This document shows positions 16,399 through 24,930 of a DNA stretch of 43,493 nucleotides, piece by piece. Below the pieces are notes generated by a model that made no database searches, had not been told where the DNA came from, and saw only the letters and a program-made list of their open reading frames with translations. The position numbers and the translations under genes are program-made. Within the stretch, counting starts at the first letter, position 1, and each line of letters starts with the position of its first letter. The DNA comes from DAOTUB01 sp034437455 (GTDB lineage: Bacteria > Chloroflexota > Anaerolineae > B4-G1): NCBI GenBank assembly GCA_034437455.1, contig DAOTUB010000114.1, forward strand, positions 1 to 43,493, given 5' to 3'.

Positions 16399-18696
16399 AT
16401 GATTCATTGTTCAGCGTGCGGCGCGGCCAATCCAGATGGGAACCGCTTCTGCAGTCAGTGCGGCGAACCGCTTCAACCTGCTGGGTTGCGCTGTCCCATG
16501 TGCGGCGCGGTGAACCCTACGGACGAGGTCCAGTGCGAAAAATGCGGCGCCCGCTTGACCCCGATGATCGCTCAGCCCCAAGAACCTCCCTCTATCACGC
16601 CATCGGAGAGAGAAGGGGAACCGCCGGAAGATTGGTTGTCGCAACTCCGCCCCCCCACAACTGAAGAAGAGACATTTGAGGAACCCGAGCCAGAGGATGC
16701 GCCAGAGGATTGGATGGCGCAGCTTCGGACTCCAATGGCAGAGGAAGAACTATTCGAGGAACCCGAGCCGGAGCAGGAAGCAGCAGAAGATTGGATGGCA
16801 CAGCTTCGGACCCCAACCGCGGAGGAAGAGACATTCGAGGAACCCGAGCCGGAGCAGGAAGCAGCAGAAGATTGGATGGCACAGCTTCGGACCCCAACTA
16901 CCGAGGAACCCGAGAGTATAACGGAGCCTACCAAACAGGCCGAATTCCCGGATTGGCTGCAAGAGCCAGAAGCCCCTCCTATGAAGCCTGCGCCTGAATC
17001 AGAACAAGTCCCCGATTGGCTGGAAGAAATGGAACCTCCAGCAGCCGAAGCCGAACCGGACGAAGAAGCCTTTCCTGCAGAACTCGCACCCGAACCAGAA
17101 GTGCCCGACTGGCTGAGAGAGATGCCCTCCCCAGCAGCCGAAGCCGAGCTGGAAGAGGCCCCTCCCGAGGCTGAAATCCCCGAACCAGAAGTTCCCGATT
17201 GGCTAAGAGAAATGCCCCTCCCAGATGAACCTAGCGCGGAGCCTGCCGAGTTTCCATCACCGATAGACAAAGCCGCGCCGGAAGAGGCTTTTCCCGAAGA
17301 ACCTGACGCTGGCCTGGCCGACGTGCCCGATTGGCTGAGGGAGATGGAACCCGTGGACATGGAACCCACCGAGGCTCCGCCGCCTACCATCGAAGCCGCA
17401 CCAGAGGAAATCTTTGCCCCCGAGCCAGAAACGCCCGATCGATTGGGAGAGATACCTTCTCCCGAGGCCCAGGAGGGGGAGGCCGACGAGGAAGCACTGT
17501 TCGCAGACCTTGCGCCTGAACCCGCCGAGATTCCCGATTGGCTGCAAGAGCTGGGAACGCCGGAGGAAGAGGTCCCCATCGTCCTGCCATTGCCCGCCGA
17601 ACTGGCAGAGGGCTTGGCGCACGCCGAGATCCCCGGCTGGCTAGAGGCGCTACGTCCACGTCCCGTCACAGACGAGGCCGCCATCGAGGAGGAGCCAGAA
17701 GAGACCGAGGGCTTGTTGAAAGGGCTGCGCGGGCTGCTCTCTCCGGCCTCTGCGATCGAGACGCTCACCATCCAGGCGCGCACATTGCCAGCCGAATCGA
17801 GTGAAGCGAGCCTGGCGCGGGCGCAGTTGCTCCAGGGCCTCCTGTTCCAGCCAGTCGAAGAGCCGCAACCAGAGGCGCGCCAGCGGCGTGTGCGTATCGG
17901 TGAACTGGCGCAGCGTCTGTTGGTGCTGACCGCGCTTCTGGTCGTGGTGGGCGTGTTGCTGGCGCCGTGGATGGTGAACGATGTGCCGACCCTGACCAGG
18001 CCCGCCGGGTCCCCCGAGGCGAGTGGGAGGATCGGTTTCCAACGCTTGCAGAGCATGCACGACGCCATCCAGGATGTGAGCGCGGGGGGCACCGTCTTGG
18101 TTGCTTTCGAGTACGGACCAGCGGAGGCGGATGAACTCAACCTGGTGGCAGAACCGATCCTGCGACATGTACTCGACCAGGGTGCTCACGTCTCCGCCGT
18201 CAGCACGCGCCCAGAAGGATTAACCATAGCAGCAGGGTTACTGAGCGGCATCGTCGAATCCGGAGGATCATACACAGAGACACAGTACAGCGTTTCAGAC
18301 AATTACCGGCCTGGCGGCGCCACAGGCGTTTCGCAACTGCTGGCCGAGGCGGGCACGCATCCCAGGCTGCTCCTCGTGTTGACCGCCCAGCCCGCGCCGC
18401 TGCGTTGGTGGGTCGAGCAAACAGATGCACGCCCCGGAACACCTCCCATTGTGGCGGGTGTGAGCGCGATTCTGGAATCCACTGCCAGCCCCTACCTGGA
18501 CGCCAACGCGGGGCAATTGGAGGGGGCAGTTCACGGATTGAGTGGAGCTGCCGCCTACGAGAAACTCCACGGGGCAAGAGGGCAGGCTACCCAGCGACTC
18601 GATATCCTGGCAGCAGGGCATCTTGTCATGGTCGGCCTGATGATCATTGGCGCGATCCTTCACACTATCGGCGGCTTTCGCGGGAGAGAAAAATGA
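16399..18696 (+). CDS. Double zinc-ribbon, PDWL-repeat membrane protein
   Basis: A 765-residue multidomain protein. Two zinc ribbons open it (CSACGAANPDGNRFCSQC at about 4-21 and a CxxC pair repeated to about 52). A very acidic region (about 70-430) holds twelve repeats centred on an aromatic-leucine core: EDWLSQL, three EDWMAQLRTP, then PDWL(R/Q/E)E(M/L) variants, one degraded to PDRL and a last PGWL. A transmembrane helix (about 512-532) leads to an alpha/beta domain, and a second helix lies at the end (about 737-757). The repeats look like short linear binding motifs on a disordered arm. Two units share about 60 identical bases with an 81-bp period, showing recent expansion. The next gene overlaps its stop. 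Confidence 0.75.
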   Translation: MIHCSACGAANPDGNRFCSQCGEPLQPAGLRCPMCGAVNPTDEVQCEKCGARLTPMIAQPQEPPSITPSEREGEPPEDWLSQLRPPTTEEETFEEPEPEDAPEDWMAQLRTPMAEEELFEEPEPEQEAAEDWMAQLRTPTAEEETFEEPEPEQEAAEDWMAQLRTPTTEEPESITEPTKQAEFPDWLQEPEAPPMKPAPESEQVPDWLEEMEPPAAEAEPDEEAFPAELAPEPEVPDWLREMPSPAAEAELEEAPPEAEIPEPEVPDWLREMPLPDEPSAEPAEFPSPIDKAAPEEAFPEEPDAGLADVPDWLREMEPVDMEPTEAPPPTIEAAPEEIFAPEPETPDRLGEIPSPEAQEGEADEEALFADLAPEPAEIPDWLQELGTPEEEVPIVLPLPAELAEGLAHAEIPGWLEALRPRPVTDEAAIEEEPEETEGLLKGLRGLLSPASAIETLTIQARTLPAESSEASLARAQLLQGLLFQPVEEPQPEARQRRVRIGELAQRLLVLTALLVVVGVLLAPWMVNDVPTLTRPAGSPEASGRIGFQRLQSMHDAIQDVSAGGTVLVAFEYGPAEADELNLVAEPILRHVLDQGAHVSAVSTRPEGLTIAAGLLSGIVESGGSYTETQYSVSDNYRPGGATGVSQLLAEAGTHPRLLLVLTAQPAPLRWWVEQTDARPGTPPIVAGVSAILESTASPYLDANAGQLEGAVHGLSGAAAYEKLHGARGQATQRLDILAAGHLVMVGLMIIGAILHTIGGFRGREK

Positions 18697-19340
18697 CGAC
18701 GCCCGACATCGTTGGTGTGGCGCTGACCCTCTTGATCCTCAGCTACATGCTGTGGGATAACCCCCTCTACCGACTTGCCTTGCATCTCTTTGTCGGCGCC
18801 CTGATAGGCTACTCCTTCGGCATTCTGCTTCGCGACGTACTTTACGACATGATGCTGCTCAAGCTGCGAGGCGATCCACTTCTGGTGATCCCTCTGGTAT
18901 TGGGCATCCTGCTATTTTTCAAGGGCTTTCCCAGGCAGGCCTACATCGGGAACTTTTCCATCGCCTATCTCATCGGCGTCGGGACGGCGGTGGCGTTGAG
19001 TGGCGCTCTGCTGGGCGCCATCGTCCCCCAGGTCGAGGCGACGGGCCGCGCCTTGAGCGCGGCCTCTGTAGCGTCTTTTCGATTTGGGCTGTTGGATGGT
19101 GTAATGATCGTCGTCGGTACCGTCTGCACGTTGATGGCTTTTACCTTTACGGCCAGCAAACGATCAGGATTGGTAAGCATGTGGACCCGTCTAGTTCGCG
19201 CCATGGGATGGGTCGGGCGTATATTCTTGATTTTCGCTTTCGGAGTCGCCTTTGCCGGGGCGCTGACGGCCTCGCTCTCGATCTTTATTGGCCGCGTTCA
19301 ATACCTTGTAAATTTTGTCGCTGGTTTGGTTTTCCCATGA
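18693..19340 (+). CDS. Hypothetical multi-pass membrane protein
   Basis: A 215-residue protein with about six hydrophobic segments and few charged loops; no enzyme motif. The start at 18693 overlaps the preceding stop (ATGA), showing translational coupling with the zinc-ribbon protein. An upstream extension to 18405 is only the alternate frame of that gene. Likely another membrane subunit of the 14.7-19.3 kb operon. Confidence 0.7.
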   Translation: MTTPDIVGVALTLLILSYMLWDNPLYRLALHLFVGALIGYSFGILLRDVLYDMMLLKLRGDPLLVIPLVLGILLFFKGFPRQAYIGNFSIAYLIGVGTAVALSGALLGAIVPQVEATGRALSAASVASFRFGLLDGVMIVVGTVCTLMAFTFTASKRSGLVSMWTRLVRAMGWVGRIFLIFAFGVAFAGALTASLSIFIGRVQYLVNFVAGLVFP

Positions 19341-19450
19341 CGGGTTAGGAGGAAAAGGGATGATGAGACACTTGGCCGAGTTTGCGATTGCGCCCAGCAA
19401 CCGGGTCATAGGATACCAGGACCGGAAGGGAGGATGGAAGGAGGTGCAAA

Positions 19451-20600
19451 TTGAGACAAGTGTTCAGTTGTGTAACCATTCTGTTGTTGGTCGCCAGTTT
19501 AGTGCTTTCCGCCTGCGCTTCCGCCCCTGGCGGCGGAAAGTGCAAATGGGGTGTGTGCATAGACCTGGAACTGGCTGAGCCGATTGGCTGGAATGAGCCA
19601 GTGGATGTTACAATCACCCTTGAGACGGAGGAGGACATAGAGGGATTGAAAGTTTCTCTGTGGTTCTCTGCTCCAGACATTCTGGTGGAAGGAGAAGGAG
19701 AAGGAGAAGGAGAGTGGATAGTGAATACCAAAGCCCACACGCCTATGCAGTTCTCGACGACGATCCGGTTTCCTCCCCGGGAAGGGTACTACTCAGTTCA
19801 TGCCGGTGCGCTTGGTCCACGCACAGATATGATCCAAGATGCCGAGAACGTGCAGATGACAGCTCTGGGGGGCACGTTGAACCCGCCATCTGAGCCGTGG
19901 GATGGAACACCCGAACTTTTGGAAGAGACGGTGGAGCCAACATATCTCACACCCTCGTCCCCTCTCCCTACACCCTCGTCCCCTCTTCCCATCCCGGGGG
20001 AGAGTTCCCTGCCGGATGTTCTCCCCTGTCAAGTCCTGGGAGGCTGGGATTTGATCTTTTATGAGAAATTTGAGGGTTGGTTTCCCGATCCCTAATGGGG
20101 TTGGACGGTGAAGGACCTAAGCTGGGATGGCTACGACCGCAAATGGGATGACGACGATTATAAATACCATCAAGGCCACTGGGCGGCGTGGCCGGCCAAT
20201 GGGGGAGCCGATCGAATCAATCCAGTACCAGGGGACGATGACTATTCCAACGATATGGACACCCGGATGATCGCCGGCCCTTTTGACCTCAGCGATGCCG
20301 TCGTTCTCGCCATCAAATTCGAGTTGCGGCGGGAGATCGAGACCTACTACGACTACCTGACCCTTGTACGACGAAGGCGGCATCTATGGCCCAGGCGCAC
20401 ACGGCATCGTGCAGAGTTTGGACGCCAAACTGGAGGCTGCACAGCGCAAATTGGAAGCTGGTCAGTTGCAAGCGGCAATTAACAACTTGCAAGCCTTTAT
20501 CCACGAGATCGAGGCGCAGACCGATAAACACATCACCCCTGATGCAGCCAAGCACATGATCGAAGACGCGCAGCGGATCATCGCTTCTCTTTCCGAGTAG
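19451..20600 (+). pseudogene. Decayed secreted lipoprotein gene with FIMAH-type C-terminus
   Basis: Three fragments read as one ancestral protein. The first (19451-20095, TTG start after AAGGAGGTGC) has a lipoprotein signal ending in a LSAC lipobox, a beta domain and a Thr/Pro/Ser linker, and stops at TAA 20093-20095. In the same frame after that stop the sequence continues WGWTVKDLSWDGYDRKW and reaches MIAGPFDLSDAVVLAIKF, a MAM/carbohydrate-binding-like domain seen in Chloroflexota secreted proteins. Near 20360 the frame shifts to one that encodes YGPGAHGIVQSLDAKLEAAQ and a helical FIMAH-like module ending at 20600. One stop and at least one frameshift (perhaps a deletion) mean the intact product is not made. 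Confidence 0.75.
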
Positions 20601-20685
20601 GCAGCCAGTGCACGATGAGTTATTCGCAACGTATGCTCAACAAAAGATGATAAGTAATATGCTCACACACGCAGGATAGATAATA

Positions 20686-22476
20686 ATGGCAGAAGCACAG
20701 CGTATTGGCTCGATTCTGGTGGCGGACTGCGGCGCCGTAATGACCAAAGCCATGCTACTCGACCAAGTAGATGGGCAATACCGCTTCGTGGCGCAGGGTG
20801 AGGCTCTCACCACGGCGAGGCATCCCTGGTCCGATGTGGCGGCTGGCATTCGCCACGCCATCCAGCAGATTTCGGCCGTCACGGGCCGGCGTTTCCTCGA
20901 TGGAGGCTCCAACCTGATCTCTCCCGAACTATCGAACCGACAGGGAGTGGATGTGTTTGCGGCAACCATCAGCGCCAGCCAGCCGCTACAGGTCGTGCTG
21001 GGCGGCCTGGTGCAAGACCTGAGTATCGCCAGCGCCGAGCGGGCAGCCGCCGGCACCTATTCGCAGATCCGGGCGATCCTGGACGGCGGGAAGCGAGGCA
21101 CCTCGAGCGACAAGGAGCACGTGCGCGCGATCCGCGACAACGCGCCCGACGTCGTCTGCATCGTCGGAGGGACAGAGGGGGGCGCCGACAGGCCGATACT
21201 CGAACTGGTGGAATCGACTACCCTGGCCTGCTCGATGATGGAACCGGAGGTGCGCCCCCTCGTGCTCTACGCGGGCAATTCCCAACTGCGCCGCCAGGTG
21301 ACGGAAATTGTAGGCGAAGAAGCCGAGTTGCGCGTCGCAGACAACGTGCGCCCCGCCCTCGAGGAAGAAAATCTGCTCAACGCCCAGGAGGAGCTGGACG
21401 CGCTTTACGTGCAGCAGAAGATGGGGGAACTGCCCGGCATTGACACCGTGAGCAACTGGAGTCCGGCGCCGGTCACGCCCACCGCCCGCGCCTTTGGCCG
21501 GTTGATGCAGTATCTCTGGCACCTGGGCGAACCGCCCGACATTGTGAAGGGAAGCAAAGCGACGCCATCGAGCGGCATATTGGGCGTAGATGTGGGCGCT
21601 GCCAGCACAACGGTGGCCGCTGTCTTTGATGGCCAGTTGTTCCTGACCGTGCACGGCGACATGGGCGTCGCTTTCGGGGGGGAGCGACTGCTGCAAAAGC
21701 AAGGAACCGATACGATCACACGCTGGCTGCCTGAACCGATAAACGGCAACGAGGCGCGCGGATTTTTCATCAACCGAGCCATGCATCCGGCCAGTATCCC
21801 GCAGGAACCACGCGAACTGTGGCTGGAACAAGCCCTGACCCGCGAAGCGATCCGCACCACGCTGCAGATCGCCCGTCCAGGCTGGAGGCCTGGCATTGCA
21901 CAGCCCTATTCCCATCTCCTGCCGCTTTTCGACACGATCGTGGTCAGCGGAGGCGTGCTGGCGCACGCGCCGCATCCCGGCCAGGCCGCCCTGATCGTGC
22001 TGGATGGATTGGAACCGATCGGGATCACTACGCTCGTGCTGGACGCCCATGGATTGGCACCGGCCCTGGGGAACGTCGCGGCGGTAAAACCGCTGGCCGC
22101 AGTGGAGGCGCTGGATGGCGGGGGCTTTATCAATCTGGCGACGGTGATCACACCCATCGGCGAGGCGCGTCGCGGCGATACCATCCTCAGGGTACAAGTG
22201 ACCTATGACGACGACAGCACTTTCAGCGTCGAGGTCAATTACGGCGACCTGGAAGTATTGCCCCTTCCGCCCGGTCAGCAAGCAGTACTGGAGCTACGTC
22301 CCCGGCGCGGTTTTGACGTGGGCCTCGGTGGACCGGGAAAATCCGGCAAACGACAGGTGAGCGGCGGGCTGGTGGGCCTGATCATTGACGCCCGCGGGCG
22401 CCCCCTGACCCTATCGAGCGACCCTCAACAAAGCCAGGCCCAGGTGCAGCAATGGTTGTGGGACGTGGGGGGATAA
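20686..22476 (+). CDS. GlmL/MutL-like ASKHA protein
   Basis: A 596-residue protein of the glutamate mutase L (GlmL, PF13941-type) family, an ASKHA (actin/Hsp70/sugar-kinase) fold. The first phosphate-binding motif is ADCGAVMTK (about 14-22) and the second is GVDVGAASTT (about 305-314), followed by GDMGVAFGGE. In Clostridium, MutL lies between the glutamate mutase subunit genes and is thought to act as a reactivase for that B12 enzyme. No mutase gene is visible here; the neighbours are membrane and zinc-ribbon proteins, so the role is probably different. The C-terminal 100 residues are beta-rich and Gly-rich. Ribosome site AGGATAG. Confidence 0.8.
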   Translation: MAEAQRIGSILVADCGAVMTKAMLLDQVDGQYRFVAQGEALTTARHPWSDVAAGIRHAIQQISAVTGRRFLDGGSNLISPELSNRQGVDVFAATISASQPLQVVLGGLVQDLSIASAERAAAGTYSQIRAILDGGKRGTSSDKEHVRAIRDNAPDVVCIVGGTEGGADRPILELVESTTLACSMMEPEVRPLVLYAGNSQLRRQVTEIVGEEAELRVADNVRPALEEENLLNAQEELDALYVQQKMGELPGIDTVSNWSPAPVTPTARAFGRLMQYLWHLGEPPDIVKGSKATPSSGILGVDVGAASTTVAAVFDGQLFLTVHGDMGVAFGGERLLQKQGTDTITRWLPEPINGNEARGFFINRAMHPASIPQEPRELWLEQALTREAIRTTLQIARPGWRPGIAQPYSHLLPLFDTIVVSGGVLAHAPHPGQAALIVLDGLEPIGITTLVLDAHGLAPALGNVAAVKPLAAVEALDGGGFINLATVITPIGEARRGDTILRVQVTYDDDSTFSVEVNYGDLEVLPLPPGQQAVLELRPRRGFDVGLGGPGKSGKRQVSGGLVGLIIDARGRPLTLSSDPQQSQAQVQQWLWDVGG

Positions 22477-22506
22477 TTAGTGGTCAGTAGCTAGTGGCTA
22501 GCAACT

Positions 22507-23568
22507 ATGTACTATCCTTCTGAAACTCAAGTAACTCCTTTAACCAGGATATACCGCGAACGAGTACTGCCCATACCAGGTCAAGTCCTGGTGGACGTCG
22601 GCGATTCCGTTGATCCCACGCAGGTCGTGGCGCGCACGAACCTGCTCGGCGATTTTCACATCGTGCCGGCGGCGCGTCTGTTAGGCATCCCTACCCCGCA
22701 ACTTGGACGGCATCTGCACGTCCGCCTGGGCGACGAGGTGCGGCGAGGCCAAACGATCGCTGCACAGAGCGGCCCGCTTGGCCGCTCTGTCAAATCGCCC
22801 CTGGATGGTGTAGTGACAGCCAGCGGCAGTGGACGCATTCTCATCGAAGCGCAACCCACCCCGTTTGCGCTGCGCGCCTACATCGACGGCACGGTGAGCG
22901 ATGTACTGAGAAATTACGGTGTGACCATCGAGACGATGGGAGCTATCATCCAGGGAGTGTGGGGAGCGGGTAGAGAAAGTTTTGGTGTGCTCAAGTGTAT
23001 GGTGAAAAGCCCAGACCAACCACTGCGAGCCAGGTCCATTGATTCCTCCTGCCATGGAACCATCCTCATCGGTGGAACAAAATTGAATGAGGCCGTGCTC
23101 GGGCGAGCACAGGAACTTCAGGTGCGAGGAATTGTCACCGGGGGATTGTCACCAGAGATGTTTCCCTTGATGAAAGGGTTGCTTTTCCCCATCGTTGTCA
23201 CCGAGGGCATCGGTGAAGTGCCCATGTCGGAGCCGATTTTTCATCTACTTACGACGAACGAGGGTCGGGAAGCCTCGATCAGTGGACGAGTCCGACCGCG
23301 TGAAGGCATAACGCGCCCTGAGATTATCATCCCCTTGCCGACTGGGAGTGCGCCGCCAACCCAGGCGCAGGTCAGGTCGCCGCTAGAAGTGGGAATGCAA
23401 GTACGAGTTGTACGCGCACCCTTGATGGGCGCGGTGGGCGCTTTAGTGGCCCTTCCGACCCATGCCCGCCGTATTGAGACGGGGGCCAGGGTACGCGGCG
23501 CGGAAGTAGATCTGAATCAGGCAGAGCCGGTCTTTGTTCCCCTGGCAAACCTGGAGGTTTTGCGCTAA
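22507..23568 (+). CDS. Barrel-sandwich/KOW-like hypothetical protein
   Basis: A 353-residue soluble protein. The first 120 residues resemble a biotinyl-lipoyl-type barrel-sandwich fold (VLVDVGDSVDPTQVVART, then VKSPLDGVVTASGSGRI), lacking a modified Lys motif. A central region has GTILIGGTKLNEAVL and ELQVRGIVTGGLSPEM. The C-terminus is SH3/KOW-like (GMQVRVVRAPLMGAVGALV ending VPLANLEVLR). It begins 30 bases after the GlmL-like gene, so the two are probably partners. No clear Shine-Dalgarno is seen. Function unknown. Confidence 0.65.
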   Translation: MYYPSETQVTPLTRIYRERVLPIPGQVLVDVGDSVDPTQVVARTNLLGDFHIVPAARLLGIPTPQLGRHLHVRLGDEVRRGQTIAAQSGPLGRSVKSPLDGVVTASGSGRILIEAQPTPFALRAYIDGTVSDVLRNYGVTIETMGAIIQGVWGAGRESFGVLKCMVKSPDQPLRARSIDSSCHGTILIGGTKLNEAVLGRAQELQVRGIVTGGLSPEMFPLMKGLLFPIVVTEGIGEVPMSEPIFHLLTTNEGREASISGRVRPREGITRPEIIIPLPTGSAPPTQAQVRSPLEVGMQVRVVRAPLMGAVGALVALPTHARRIETGARVRGAEVDLNQAEPVFVPLANLEVLR

Positions 23569-23631
23569 AGCACGTTCGCCAACCCAACAAACAGGCGCCG
23601 CATGAAAAAGGGCGATCCAAGGAGGTAAAAA

Positions 23632-24204
23632 ATGGAAGACTATGAAGAGTTTATGCCGGATGAATATCTATCAGACGAATTTCTGGAGGATGAAGAGGAA
23701 GAACTGGTAGAGGAAGAGGGAACGAATCGTCAATTCACCATGCTCGTGGCAGCGCTGGGCGGGGTGCTTCTGGTGAGCGTTATCGTCTTTGCCGTGGTGA
23801 TGCTGGTCGTCCTCCCCCGGATGCGAGGCGACGTTCAGTCCCAAAATGAAGTAATCATTGCTACCAATACCGCGATAGCGATAGCAGGAGCAGAGACGGC
23901 GACTGCCGCCGTCCCACCTACGGCCACAAACACCCCGGTCCCTACCGCCGCCCCTACAGCGACTCCGACAAAGGCTTCCGCGACGACTCCAGTCGCGACA
24001 TCCACAGAGGCGGGCAGGGAAGTTGCGGCAGTTGACGCTACACCGACGGGCGAAGCTACGGCAACCCGCCGCTCGACGGCCACACCGAGATCAAGCAGCG
24101 AAAGAACGCCAGACACAGGCATCGGCGCGCTGGGAACCGGCATCCTGGGAGTGGGGTTGGTGTTCCTGTTGATTATAGTCCGTCGCCTGCGTAGGCCAGC
24201 ATAG
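23632..24204 (+). CDS. Acidic two-TM protein with Thr/Ala/Pro stalk
   Basis: A 190-residue protein. A very acidic N-terminal tail (about 1-32, DEEEELVEEE) precedes a transmembrane helix (about 38-63), a Thr/Ala/Pro-rich low-complexity region (about 80-150), and a C-terminal TPDTG motif followed by a hydrophobic helix and Arg-rich tail (RRLRRPA). The C-terminus has the layout of an LPXTG sorting signal with Thr instead of Leu, but it could equally be a second transmembrane helix. AAGGAGGT is a strong ribosome site. The acidic arm could contact cluster proteins; this is inference. Confidence 0.65.
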   Translation: MEDYEEFMPDEYLSDEFLEDEEEELVEEEGTNRQFTMLVAALGGVLLVSVIVFAVVMLVVLPRMRGDVQSQNEVIIATNTAIAIAGAETATAAVPPTATNTPVPTAAPTATPTKASATTPVATSTEAGREVAAVDATPTGEATATRRSTATPRSSSERTPDTGIGALGTGILGVGLVFLLIIVRRLRRPA

Positions 24205-24231
24205 CGTCGGTACACTGGGGAATTGGTATAC

Positions 24232-24260
24232 TGGTAGTAGATTGAAACACCAATCTACCA
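24232..24260 (+). repeat. Intergenic hairpin before nfeD
   Basis: TGGTAG, a 3-base bulge and ATTG pair with CAATCTACCA across a short loop. It shares the GGTAGATTG-type core with the hairpin after efp. Confidence 0.5.
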
Positions 24261-24285
24261 AGATATCTACGTAAAGAGCGTACCA

Positions 24286-24930
24286 ATGGAAAACGAATTG
24301 GTACAGACGTTGTGGTCGCTGCTGACCAATCCCAACGTAGTTTACGTGCTGCTCATCGTCGGGCTGTGGGCAGCGGCGGCGGCGTTTAACTCGCCGGGCA
24401 CGGGGCTGCTGGAAGTTACCGCAGTCATCTGCCTGGCGCTGGCGATCGCTGGATTGACCCAGCTGCCGATCAACGTGGTGGGTGTGATCCTGATCGTCAT
24501 CGCGGGGGTGCTGTTTGTCGTAGACCTCAAAGTGCAAAGCGTGGCGATCACGGTGGGAGCGGTGGTATCGTTGGTGTTAGGCTCGGTATTCCTCTTCCCC
24601 CCAAGTGAGGATACGCCCCGGCTCTCGCCCTGGCTGATCGGAGGTGTGGCGCTGCTCTCGTTGGGATTCTTCGGCGTGGCGCTTTCCGCGGCCATACTGG
24701 CGCAGCGACTGCAAACCAAAACAGATGCAGAAACCATCGTCGGCAAGAGGGGCGTGGTCACGGCGCCGATTGACCCGTTGGGCACGGTGCAAGTGCAGAG
24801 CGAGCTTTGGACCGCCATCGCCGACGAACCTATTGGCTTGGATGAAGAAGTGGAAATCGTGGCCCTGGAAGGACTCAAGGTGCACGTCAGGCGCGTGAGC
24901 GCAATTCAACAAAAGGAGGTAGTGAAATGA
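24286..24930 (+). CDS. NfeD-like membrane protein
   Basis: A 214-residue short NfeD (NfeD1b type, no protease domain). Hydrophobic segments cover roughly 18-37, 42-80, 85-105 and 118-140; a soluble OB-fold domain (about 148-210) carries the family pattern VGKRGVVTAPIDPLGTVQV. NfeD proteins partner with SPFH/stomatin proteins in membrane microdomains, and the next gene is exactly that, overlapping by four bases (ATGA). Confidence 0.88.
   Translation: MENELVQTLWSLLTNPNVVYVLLIVGLWAAAAAFNSPGTGLLEVTAVICLALAIAGLTQLPINVVGVILIVIAGVLFVVDLKVQSVAITVGAVVSLVLGSVFLFPPSEDTPRLSPWLIGGVALLSLGFFGVALSAAILAQRLQTKTDAETIVGKRGVVTAPIDPLGTVQVQSELWTAIADEPIGLDEEVEIVALEGLKVHVRRVSAIQQKEVVK

Noticed and set aside
16572..18140. 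522-residue Ser-rich frame on the minus strand
   Set aside because: It is the antisense of the acidic PDWL-repeat region; its composition mirrors the codons of the real gene and it has no ribosome site.
19361..19578. Small gene starting MMRHLAEFAIA with a strong ribosome site
   Set aside because: It overlaps the lipoprotein signal in another frame and turns Arg-rich without known motifs; kept only as part of the pseudogene finding.
20108..20482. Stand-alone gene for the middle fragment of the lipoprotein
   Set aside because: It continues in frame with the first fragment across a single stop, and its last 40 residues are out-of-frame readthrough.
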